DNA of 64,000 nt from assembly GCF_025998815.1 (NCBI RefSeq), contig NZ_AP026678.1, positions 992,001 through 1,056,000 on the forward strand, written 5' to 3'. The translations under genes were made by a program, and so were the position numbers. Shown here piece by piece: positions 49,349 through 57,285 of the stretch (position 1 is its first letter; each line of letters starts with the position of its first letter). Below the pieces are notes generated by a model. It did no database searches, was not told the DNA's origin, and saw only the letters and a list, made by a program, of their open reading frames with translations. The DNA is from Ignavibacterium sp. (GTDB taxonomy: Bacteria > Bacteroidota > Ignavibacteria > Ignavibacteriales > Ignavibacteriaceae).

Positions 49349-50498
49349 CTATTTCATCAAAATCATCTTGCGAGTTGCAGAATAATTACCAGCTGTAAGT
49401 TTATAAAAGTAAAGTCCGCTTGCAAGATTGCTTGCATAAAATTCAACTTTAAATCTTCCGGCTTCTCTGTATTCATCCACTAAAGTTGCTACTTCATTGC
49501 CTAGGACATCATAAATCTTAAGTGTTTGATGACTGCCAACTGGTGACTGCCAACTGATTACTGTCGTTGGATTAAATGGGTTGGGATAATTTTGTTCCAA
49601 GCTAAATTCATCTGGCGCAAAAACTTCTGCTTCAACAATGTTAGAAAAACTGAAACTTCCGTCATAATCTATTTGCTTTAATCTGTAACTATACTTACCG
49701 GGTTCCAGATTCTGATCAACAAATTCGTAACTATTCATTTCAGTGCTTGTTCCATTACCCCTAACAAAACCCAACGAAATCCAATCTATAAAGCCCTCTT
49801 CTTTGGTTGGAGTTTGAGTGAGGCACTTTTCAATTTCAAAACCTTTATTATTTATCTCACTTGCAGTTACCCACTTAAGCTCTATATCATTTCCTATTAC
49901 TGAAGCACTAAAAGAAACTAATTCAACAGGAATGACAGAAGCAAGTTTAATCAACCATACATCGTGCAAGCCCGCACCAAATGAAAGAGTATGACCTGTA
50001 ATAACAAAACTTCCATCAGAAGTCTCAATAAGATAATTACCAACATCAGATTGAGCCCCACCCAAAGTTTTACTCCACAATTGATTCCCAAGTTCGTTAG
50101 TCTTAACAATCCATAAATCGTCGCCACCCGCTCCGTATGAAAGTGTGTACCCTGTAACTACAAATCCTCCGTCTGAACTTTGAATAACTGAGTTACCGTA
50201 ATCTCTTCCACTTCCACCAAATGTATTTTGCCATTGAGCGTTTCCAAGAGAATCAGTTTTAATTAATAGCAGGTCATCTAATCCTGCACCCGAAGAAGCA
50301 GTATATCCTGTCAAAATATAACCTCCATCGCTGGTTTGTTTCACAGATAAACCTCTGTCAACATCAGTCCCACCAAAGAACTTATTCCAGACCATATTTC
50401 CGGCTGCATCTGTTTTCACCAGCCACACATTTCCAACTGCGCCTGGTCCGTATGAAAATGTCCAACCCGTAATAATATAACCACCATCAGATGTTTTG
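49349..50498 (-). pseudogene. 5'-truncated T9SS-sorted repeat protein
   Basis: The frame has four copies of a roughly 55-residue repeat (KTSDGGYIITGWTFSYGPG; QTSDGGYILTGYTASSGAG; QSSDGGFVVTGYTLSYGAG; ETSDGSFVITGHTLSFGAG, each followed by a W/L-x-I/V-K-T-D strand), then a beta domain and a T9SS sorting domain (NYPNPFNPTTVISWQSP...ASGLYFYKL). It lacks a signal peptide: coding similarity starts in mid-repeat near 50498, right at the stop of the WG-repeat gene, with an in-frame stop just upstream. An internal GTG at 50428 could start translation but would give a protein unable to reach T9SS. I read it as a remnant left by a deletion; a sequencing frameshift is an alternative. Confidence 0.7.
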
Positions 50499-51131
50499 CT
50501 TATTGATTACTCCCCTTTGACCATTTTTCTCAACAATTGCTAAATCTCCCTGAAAATTTTCAGCATCGTCATATTCAGCGGTGATTACTTCCTTACCAGC
50601 TTTATTAATAAAACCCCACTTTTTGTCTTTTTGAAATCTGGCCATTCCGCTATTAAAATTACTTAGAAAATCATATTTGGCTGGAACAATAGCGTTTCCT
50701 TTATCGTTAATTAATCCATATTTCTTGCCTTCCGTAACTATAATTAAGCCAGATTCATCCGCTGGTTTAAACCAATTATACTTTTTACTAATGCTAGGCA
50801 TTTCTTTGCCAAATTTATCAAAAATTGAATAATTATCTCTTTTATATGCAAGAATCATTTCTCCACAAATTTCTATTATTGTGTAATTTGGTGGGACAAT
50901 AATGTTTCCTTTATCATTTATCACACCCCACAAATCATCAATTTTCACACCGGCAAGTTTGCCTTCGAAAAAACTAACCTCGTCATACTTGGGCTCTATT
51001 ACAATTTTTTTATTGTAAGTACAGAAACCAAATTTTTCTCCCTTTCTGTATGGAATTAGTTCCATTTTACCTTGGGGGTAAGAGTTGAAGAAGAAAATTG
51101 AAACTAAAAATGATAAAATTAGCTTTTTCAT
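50487..51131 (-). CDS. Secreted WG-repeat protein, C-terminus cut short
   Basis: Signal peptide MKKLILSFLVSIFFFNSYPQ followed by about six WG-type repeats (FGFCTYNKKIVIEPKYDEV; WGVINDKGNIIVPPNYTII; YGLINDKGNAIVPAKYDFL; WGFINKAGKEVITAEYDDA; RGVINKQNI). The last repeat stops after the first few residues, where the truncated T9SS repeat gene begins in another frame. WG-repeat proteins are common surface or envelope proteins of Bacteroidota without a fixed function. The ATG at 51131 is chosen over one at 51140 because it begins the signal peptide; the difference is three residues. Confidence 0.75.
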   Translation of the reverse strand: MKKLILSFLVSIFFFNSYPQGKMELIPYRKGEKFGFCTYNKKIVIEPKYDEVSFFEGKLAGVKIDDLWGVINDKGNIIVPPNYTIIEICGEMILAYKRDNYSIFDKFGKEMPSISKKYNWFKPADESGLIIVTEGKKYGLINDKGNAIVPAKYDFLSNFNSGMARFQKDKKWGFINKAGKEVITAEYDDAENFQGDLAIVEKNGQRGVINKQNI

Positions 51132-51159
51132 TTTTCTCACAATAATTTGTTAATGAATT

Positions 51160-52428
51160 TTAGTACTTTATACATCCTGTTCCACCGCAAACTTTGCAAG
51201 CGGTACCGTAATATACTATCTGATAACCTGTCCCGTTACATTTCCAACAAGTCTTGGGTGATGAAAAATATAAAGTATTCTGATAACCATCTATTTTAGA
51301 ATAATTATAACCATTATTACCTCTACCATTACATTCTGAACAAGGTTCTCTTTGTGCAATCTGTTCTCCGCTGCCAAAACCAAAACACGCATAGCATTTC
51401 TCCTTGCAATCAGATTGTGAACTTGAACTTCGATTACTGTTATAATAATTCTTAAATTCTTCTTGATATTTTCTTGATAATTCCTCATTTCTTCTACGCA
51501 ATTCCTCGTGATCAGTCTCCTTAAATTTCTTCAAAATTGCTAATACTCTCTGATATTCCTTTTCCTGGTTAATTTTATCGATGACATTTGTAAAATTAAA
51601 CTCCTTGAGATATGCCATATAATTTTTCCCATAATTATCAGATTTCTCAACATCCATTCCAGCTTTAATACATTGAAATAATATCTTTGTTGGCGAGATG
51701 CAATATGTTCGTTCTTCTGTTCTATTTGCAGAAGAGCCATATATAGGGCTACTGGTATAATAACAAATTAAAGGGTTGCTGAAAAAATAACATACAGCAT
51801 TTTGGCCGTGTATGTTTAATGAATTAGGATTGATGTTGAATCTTCGACAAATATATCCTAAAAATTGTTCTTTATTATCGTTAACCCAATAGCCTTCACT
51901 TAGCTTGGAAAAAGTTGCGATATGAAGTAATGTGTTACCTTCTTTATCATACCAAGGTTTACCTCCGTAAACATTCTCCCAGATATAAGAAATATTAGCA
52001 GTGTCTTTTTCAGAAATTGCAGATAGAATTGCAAGTTGCATTAAATCAACACTGTCAACGTTGGGGGGAGCATAACAAAATTCTATTGATTTTTCGTTGA
52101 AAATTATTTTCCCATTTTTTACTGGAAATTTAACACCAGGATTGGCTCCATACTTCAATAATAACTGAGCTGGCTTTATTTTTCGATTAAAAACAGCAAA
52201 TTGTAATGCTGTATATCCCCCCTCAGGATGTCTAAAATCGATTGGGAATTTTTTCTCAAACTTTAAAAATTCCTCTAACTTGTAGAGATCATCAGGATCG
52301 TCTCGACCAGCATAAAAGAATAATTCATGAGATAACTTCTCAATTTGTTTTTTCGTGTACTTCTGACTGAAAGTGGAAGGACTTATGAATAAAAGTATGA
52401 TAAAAAAAATGAAAAATTTTTTTAACAT
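51160..52428 (-). CDS. Secreted ankyrin-repeat protein with DnaJ-type CxxCxGxG zinc finger
   Basis: Signal peptide MLKKFFIFFIILLFISPSTFSQ, then ankyrin-like repeats (GGYTALQFAVFNRKIKPAQLLLKYGANP; DLMQLAILSAISEKDTANISYIWE; EGNTLLHIATFSKLSEGYW), a short charged helix (residues about 300-330), and a C-terminal block of four CxxCxGxG-type motifs: CYACFGFG, CSECNGRG, CWKCNGTG, CKVCGGTG. The last block matches the zinc-binding domain of DnaJ chaperones without a J domain. The combination in an exported protein is unusual. An upstream ATG at 52440 is possible. Function unknown. Confidence 0.8.
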   Translation of the reverse strand: MLKKFFIFFIILLFISPSTFSQKYTKKQIEKLSHELFFYAGRDDPDDLYKLEEFLKFEKKFPIDFRHPEGGYTALQFAVFNRKIKPAQLLLKYGANPGVKFPVKNGKIIFNEKSIEFCYAPPNVDSVDLMQLAILSAISEKDTANISYIWENVYGGKPWYDKEGNTLLHIATFSKLSEGYWVNDNKEQFLGYICRRFNINPNSLNIHGQNAVCYFFSNPLICYYTSSPIYGSSANRTEERTYCISPTKILFQCIKAGMDVEKSDNYGKNYMAYLKEFNFTNVIDKINQEKEYQRVLAILKKFKETDHEELRRRNEELSRKYQEEFKNYYNSNRSSSSQSDCKEKCYACFGFGSGEQIAQREPCSECNGRGNNGYNYSKIDGYQNTLYFSSPKTCWKCNGTGYQIVYYGTACKVCGGTGCIKY

Positions 52429-52621
52429 TTTTTGCTCCAAAATAATTTTTAATTAAAGATAATTATTAGAAATTAAATTTTCAAAAGAAAATTCGCAGAG
52501 AATTAGACTCATTTTAGACTTACAATTAAAAATATAAAATGATGAATATCTAAATGTGAGAATAGAAACAGAGTGCTAGGAATAAATGAATAAATAGAAT
52601 TTATTGATGAAATTTAACAGC

Positions 52622-53383
52622 TTAGCTTGATGTAAAAAATTTATTAAAAGGGAAATTAATTGATGGAAATTCATTCCAAACTCTACCTTTAAATTTTCTT
52701 CCATTCACTTTTTTATTTCTCTTTACCTCGTCTGCTCCCCAGGTTCCCCATTGCTTAAAGAAAAATGCAACTCCCTGCTCTTTACATTGATTAAAAATTT
52801 CTTCAACCCATTCTTTTTTTATTGGCCTTGCTCTTGTTCCAGATTCTCCTCCAACTATTGCCCAATGAATACCTGTTAAATCCAAATTACCAACTGCACC
52901 AATAAGTGGCTCAAAAGAAATAAATCTTACTCGAGCATTTATTTTTCTGAGTGTATCTATTCTTTCTTTGAATGTTGAATTTTCTACGCTTACACCAAGC
53001 CAGACATTTGATGGCGCTTTCTTATCTGAAAAATATTCAAGCATAATTTTATCACGTTTAGTGAGAATTTGGTAGATATGCTGAGGAGTTTTTCTCATTA
53101 CATCAAATATCATATCGAGATATTCAAACGGCATTTCTTCATGGAATAGATCGCTCATTGAGTTAACAAAAAACTTTGTCGGCTTTTTAATTCTTAATGG
53201 TTCCTCAAGCCGGTGAGGTAAAATCTTAAAGGTAAAGCCATCTCTGTAATCTTCAATCCCCATTGCTTTAAGTCTTTTTGCAAACACTTCTGCATAGCAA
53301 AACTTACAACCGGCTGAAACCTTATCGCATCCAATTGATGGATTCCAAACTTTTTCTGTCCATTCGATTTTAGTGGTTTTCAT
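52622..53383 (-). CDS. DUF5131 (phage Gp37/Gp68) family protein, Cys-cluster radical-SAM-like
   Basis: Starts MKTTKIEWTEKVWNPSIGCD and has CDKVSAGCKFCYAE, a CxxxxxxCxxC cluster that resembles an iron-sulfur binding site, and the conserved blocks FFVNSMSDLFHE, LTKR, VWLGVSVEN, RFISFEPLIG, WAIVGGESG and FFKQWG. This is the pattern of the phage Gp37/Gp68 family, found on phages and in defence-like neighbourhoods; its reaction is not established. 253 aa is typical. It follows the PIN-like gene by 39 bp on the same strand and may share its transcript. Confidence 0.85.
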   Translation of the reverse strand: MKTTKIEWTEKVWNPSIGCDKVSAGCKFCYAEVFAKRLKAMGIEDYRDGFTFKILPHRLEEPLRIKKPTKFFVNSMSDLFHEEMPFEYLDMIFDVMRKTPQHIYQILTKRDKIMLEYFSDKKAPSNVWLGVSVENSTFKERIDTLRKINARVRFISFEPLIGAVGNLDLTGIHWAIVGGESGTRARPIKKEWVEEIFNQCKEQGVAFFFKQWGTWGADEVKRNKKVNGRKFKGRVWNEFPSINFPFNKFFTSS

Positions 53384-53422
53384 TTTTAAGAGGGAAGAAA
53401 ATTATAAGAATTATTATTTCAA

Positions 53423-53929
53423 TTAAAAAGTTTCACCTAATAATCTGAACATTTCAATGATGTTCTTGTATTGAATACTAAATGCATCGCAGACTTCCGG
53501 GATTTTAATTTTATTTTTTCTATTAGGTTCACTTTTTTCTTGTGTAACTATCTGACAATTGTCATTAAAAGAAATTGCATAAGCAACTATCCAGCTGTCA
53601 GCATTTTCATATCTTAAAAAATCATCTATTGCTTTTTGAACATAATGTTTTGATTTAGAATTAGCCCATTGAACAACTTTTTGATATTCAGATATTATTT
53701 GCGGTGTTTCAGTTGACTTGAAAAATTCCTCTGGTATATTTTGTACAATCCATTTTTTAAGTTCATCATCATTCTTAAAAATCTCTTCTCTTACTTTATC
53801 TATGCTGATTATTTTATTCTCGAGACACAATTTTTTTATTTTTTGCCAGAAAGTAGTAGCTACATCTAAAGGATATGTGATTCTGTGGGATTGAATAAAA
53901 CAATTTGTGTCTAATATAAAAACTGACAT
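53423..53929 (-). CDS. DUF4411 PIN-like domain protein
   Basis: Predicted nuclease of the PIN superfamily: SVFILDTNCFIQSHRITYPLD (first Asp of the active site, as LDTN), an internal Glu near KVREEIF, and NADSWIVAYA plus IVTQEKSEPNRKNKIKIPEVCDAF (later acidic residues). The DUF4411 family is often the toxin partner of an XRE/ImmA-type gene. Here the start codon overlaps the stop of the XRE-ImmA gene (TAATG), so the pair is translationally coupled. Confidence 0.85.
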   Translation of the reverse strand: MSVFILDTNCFIQSHRITYPLDVATTFWQKIKKLCLENKIISIDKVREEIFKNDDELKKWIVQNIPEEFFKSTETPQIISEYQKVVQWANSKSKHYVQKAIDDFLRYENADSWIVAYAISFNDNCQIVTQEKSEPNRKNKIKIPEVCDAFSIQYKNIIEMFRLLGETF

Positions 53930-55062
53930 TAGTAAAGGTGCTCCTTCATAAATTTATTGTAGGTATCACCTTTTAAACCTGTTAACTGATATGCTTCTCG
54001 CAGTAATAATTTGTTTGTTAGTACGGCTTGATTTACATAACTCAGGAACCGAGTACTCAGTCGTTTACGTTGAGTTTTATAGAAATCACCACCGCCTTCT
54101 TTTTCCCCTTTCTTTTGAATATCGCGACTTATGTATTCATCATAAAATTCAAAGAATTCGTTTCGAGTTATCTTTCCAAGATCTAGCAACCTACGTGCAA
54201 TAACTATTTGGCTAACTTTAAATCTTCTGGCAATATTTTCAATATCAAGTACATCTGTTAAAATTTCAGTCAGCTCTTTTTGGGGGACTAAAAATTCAGC
54301 TGCTATTTTATCGCATAAAATTTCTGTTGGATTATCAGCCGGAAGAAGATGTCTAAAATCAAAACCTGCGCTTTCACCAAGCCAGATATGAGCCAGCTCG
54401 TGTGCAAGTGTAAATATTTGTGCAGATTTGCTATCAGCAGAATTAACAAATAAAAATGGTGCATACTCATCAATTAAAACAAAACCACGACAATCATCTA
54501 CTTTTATTTTTCTTCGTGTATTATTACCAACTATACCACTAGAATTTATTATTATCCCAGCTTCTTCAATTTTATCAGTCAAATAATTTATTGCTTCTTC
54601 CCAGGTAGATAATTCTTTTGCCCAGCTTTCTTTAATATTTAGTGTGTTTCTTATATCTGCAACAACTTCGTCAATCTGAAATCTTTTATTTCTGAATTTC
54701 CCAACAAAGTTTATTCTGTCATAATCATTTTCTTTTAGATAATTAGATAACCATTCTTGCCTTTGCTGTACAATTAATATCGCATCAAAAACATTGATTG
54801 GGATTTTTTCCTTATTTGCTCTGTTTGTTCTAAAAAACGGAATAGGCAGTTTTTCTTCCGGTGGTTTTTCTAAAAACAAATATCCGAATGGTAAATAAAC
54901 TTTTTGTGCAAAAATTTGTAGCTGTTTAAATGTTGGACTTTTTTTACCTTCAAGCCAGGAAATAAAAGGAGGAATTTTTTTACTAACCTCATCAACACTT
55001 AAACCGGATCTTTCAATAGCCCATAAAAGTATGTCGTTATTTATTTTTATCTCTGGTTTCAT
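53929..55062 (-). CDS. XRE helix-turn-helix + ImmA/IrrE zinc peptidase protein
   Basis: Two-domain regulator. Residues about 10-65 form an XRE-like HTH (WAIERSGLSVDEVSKKI; FISWLEGKKSPTFKQLQIFA) and residues about 200-270 an ImmA/IrrE peptidase with TLAHELAHIWLG (HExxH) and EILCDKIAAEFLVP (third ligand Glu). This architecture occurs as the antitoxin or regulator next to DUF4411 PIN-like genes. It probably represses its own operon and might cleave a partner after damage or infection, by analogy with ImmA. Confidence 0.88.
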   Translation of the reverse strand: MKPEIKINNDILLWAIERSGLSVDEVSKKIPPFISWLEGKKSPTFKQLQIFAQKVYLPFGYLFLEKPPEEKLPIPFFRTNRANKEKIPINVFDAILIVQQRQEWLSNYLKENDYDRINFVGKFRNKRFQIDEVVADIRNTLNIKESWAKELSTWEEAINYLTDKIEEAGIIINSSGIVGNNTRRKIKVDDCRGFVLIDEYAPFLFVNSADSKSAQIFTLAHELAHIWLGESAGFDFRHLLPADNPTEILCDKIAAEFLVPQKELTEILTDVLDIENIARRFKVSQIVIARRLLDLGKITRNEFFEFYDEYISRDIQKKGEKEGGGDFYKTQRKRLSTRFLSYVNQAVLTNKLLLREAYQLTGLKGDTYNKFMKEHLY

Positions 55063-55124
55063 ATTTCAAATATATAAGATTTTCTAATCGAATTCATAAC
55101 TTCATTAGTATCTGCATTTCTATC

Positions 55125-55168
55125 TCACTTCCCTCCTTCTATTATTTCTATTTCTTCCGGAGTTAATT
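55125..55168 (-). repeat. 44-bp direct repeat, copy A (downstream of gajB)
   Basis: Bases 55125-55159 are identical to 59134-59168 (35 of 35), and the match continues to 55168 with two mismatches. The repeat encodes the methylase tail and its GGAGGG sequence. Copies A and B bracket the Gabija pair at a distance of about 4.0 kb. Confidence 0.9.
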
Positions 55169-55244
55169 CGTAAAGCTGGTAAACTAAATTGTCTATTTCT
55201 TTTTCATACGCAATTTTATCTACTATAAGGTTTTGTAAGGAGCT
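55125..55244 (-). pseudogene. C-terminal remnant of a type IIG/Eco57I-like DNA methylase
   Basis: Read on the minus strand, 39 codons between two stops encode a tail ending IDNLVYQLYELTPEEIEII followed by EGGK and a stop. The pattern I-D-x-L-V-Y-x-L-Y-x-L-T-x-E-E-I-x-I-I-E-G is the well-known extreme C-terminus of fused restriction-methylation enzymes and related N6-adenine methylases. Nothing of the rest of the enzyme is present upstream, where gajB ends. Its last 44 bp recur upstream of gajA. Confidence 0.65.
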
Positions 55245-55287
55245 TTACAAAAGTTTTTTACTTTTTCTAGTTTCTATTAAAGAATAT

Positions 55288-57282
55288 TTATGTATTTGAG
55301 TTATTTTCTGTTAAATCAATTTTTTCAAAGGTATTAGCATCAAACTCTTTACTTGAAGCTGTTTTTTTTTCAATAGCAATACATAATAAATGAGTTGGTC
55401 TTGAAAAAGCTACATGCGCAATTTTTAAACCATATGGTTTTATTTTCGAGTTGTTCTGAATTGGATTACCAATAAGTTCATCAATAAAATATTTAATGCT
55501 ATTATCACGATATTTTGTATCTAAATATAATGTTGCAGTATGTGTTTCTCCTTTTACGCCATGAACAGTGTCTATATCAATACTGATTGATTTTCCATCC
55601 ACCTGAGTCCTAAAAGTATTATTACTATCAACTTGATCTTTTGAAAAATCTTTTAACTCAGCTTTTCCCAAGTAACTTTTACCATAATCATTTAAGTTAA
55701 GTTTTAAAGTATTAATAATACAATTAACTAACATTGAAGAAATTTTATTAAAAAATTCATCTGATAATTTAAACTTTTGCAATATTCTATAACACTGGTA
55801 AACCTTAAATTGAAATTTTATTAAGATTTTTTCGTCGATTGCTTTTATATAATCAATAAATGATGTTCTTGAATATCTTTTATTGTTTTTATCTTTTACA
55901 TCAGAAAGATATAATGCTTCCACAACACAGTTATAAAATCTCTCTGTAAAAGTTTTTAAACTTTCATTTTTTGATAAATGCAACATATTATAAAAATTAG
56001 GAAAATATACTTTCTTTCTTGTACTACTTTTTTTATAAAAATCTGGAAAATAGGATTGAATAGATAAACCATTATTCTTTGGCTTACCCACCCATCCTAC
56101 TGCTTTAATTGGATTTCCTGTTAGTTGTGAAATTTCATATAGAGATTTTTGTTCGTTATTAAACTTTGCAGTCAAGTTAATAACAAGTTTGGCGAATTCT
56201 TCTATAACTTTATCTTTAGTATTATCATCAAATAATATTATTACTGGCTTTAAACAAACATTATTATTGCCAATTAAAGTATTGTATGGTTTCACTGCAA
56301 CATTTTTGATTACATCTGCAATGGGTTGGGAAACTCTTTTTGAGTCAGTTAAACACAAGACATCATATCTATTATCTTCTGGGTTCCAGCAGCTTTGCTC
56401 CTCATTATAATTCATTATAGATTGATTAACATCTCCAATCCATTGAATAACGACATTTTCATTAAAACATTTTCCGATAATTTTTTTTTGAATTTCAGAA
56501 GTATCTTGCGCTTCATCAATGAAAACATATTTAAATCTTGACGAGAAGTAATTTTTTAAAATTGGGTATTTGCATAAATAACAATTAGCAAAATTATAAG
56601 CATCTTCGAAAGATAGTATTTTATCTTCCTTCCATATTTTTAACTTTAATTTTATGGCAGCTTGTTTTATTTGCTCTTTCTCTTTATTAGACCAATCATT
56701 TAGGCTATTTGGTTTTTTAAATGTTATTTCTTTTCTTGTAACAGAATTGATTATAGTATTTTGATGAATTGTGTAATTCCCAAATAAATCATAAGCATAA
56801 TGATAAGAACGAAGTTTATTAAATATATTTTGATCAATATTAGGCAAATTATATGTAGTTTCCATTCTTCTTCTTTGAAGATTTGTGTCAATATAATATG
56901 GTTTATAGTGAAAGAATGATAGATAAGCAGGAATTGCCAAAAATCTATCTACAAATGATTGAATAGTTCCAAAAAAGTTAGGATGTGTAAAAAGTTTATC
57001 AGCTTTATTACCCAGTTGTTTTTTAATTATATCTATAGCAATATTGGTGTGAGTTAAAACGCAGATACCTTTATTGTTTTCAAAAGGCATTTTTTCAGAA
57101 AGCAAGTATATTTTAGCAAGGAGTGCAGTTGTTTTACCGCTACCTGGACAAGCCTGTAAATGAATACTTTTATCTATACATTTTATAAAATTATAACGTT
57201 CATTTTTAGCGTCTTTGAATGAACCCCCATTAGGGAAAAATATTTTTTCAACTCTTTTTATATCATCATCTGTTATGTTCAT
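55288..57282 (-). CDS. gajB: Gabija defence helicase GajB (UvrD/Rep-like)
   Basis: Superfamily 1 helicase of the UvrD type, 664 aa. Walker A is ACPGSGKTTAL (residues 44-54), motif Ia LTHTNIAI, motif II FIDEAQDTSE (about residue 254), motif III WIGDVNQSI, motif V-like DTVHGVKGETHTATLYL and a final VAFSRPTHLLCIAIE. In Gabija, GajB joins GajA in an anti-phage complex, acting on nucleic-acid ends and nucleotides. Its start is 3 bp after the gajA stop. The order gajA-gajB and the sizes fit Gabija better than stand-alone UvrD. Confidence 0.9.
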   Translation of the reverse strand: MNITDDDIKRVEKIFFPNGGSFKDAKNERYNFIKCIDKSIHLQACPGSGKTTALLAKIYLLSEKMPFENNKGICVLTHTNIAIDIIKKQLGNKADKLFTHPNFFGTIQSFVDRFLAIPAYLSFFHYKPYYIDTNLQRRRMETTYNLPNIDQNIFNKLRSYHYAYDLFGNYTIHQNTIINSVTRKEITFKKPNSLNDWSNKEKEQIKQAAIKLKLKIWKEDKILSFEDAYNFANCYLCKYPILKNYFSSRFKYVFIDEAQDTSEIQKKIIGKCFNENVVIQWIGDVNQSIMNYNEEQSCWNPEDNRYDVLCLTDSKRVSQPIADVIKNVAVKPYNTLIGNNNVCLKPVIILFDDNTKDKVIEEFAKLVINLTAKFNNEQKSLYEISQLTGNPIKAVGWVGKPKNNGLSIQSYFPDFYKKSSTRKKVYFPNFYNMLHLSKNESLKTFTERFYNCVVEALYLSDVKDKNNKRYSRTSFIDYIKAIDEKILIKFQFKVYQCYRILQKFKLSDEFFNKISSMLVNCIINTLKLNLNDYGKSYLGKAELKDFSKDQVDSNNTFRTQVDGKSISIDIDTVHGVKGETHTATLYLDTKYRDNSIKYFIDELIGNPIQNNSKIKPYGLKIAHVAFSRPTHLLCIAIEKKTASSKEFDANTFEKIDLTENNSNT

Positions 57283-57285
57283 ATG

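Noticed and set aside
55288-57282. Stand-alone UvrD/Rep repair helicase
   Set aside because: Tight coupling to an OLD-family nuclease with the order nuclease-helicase fits Gabija better than a general repair helicase.
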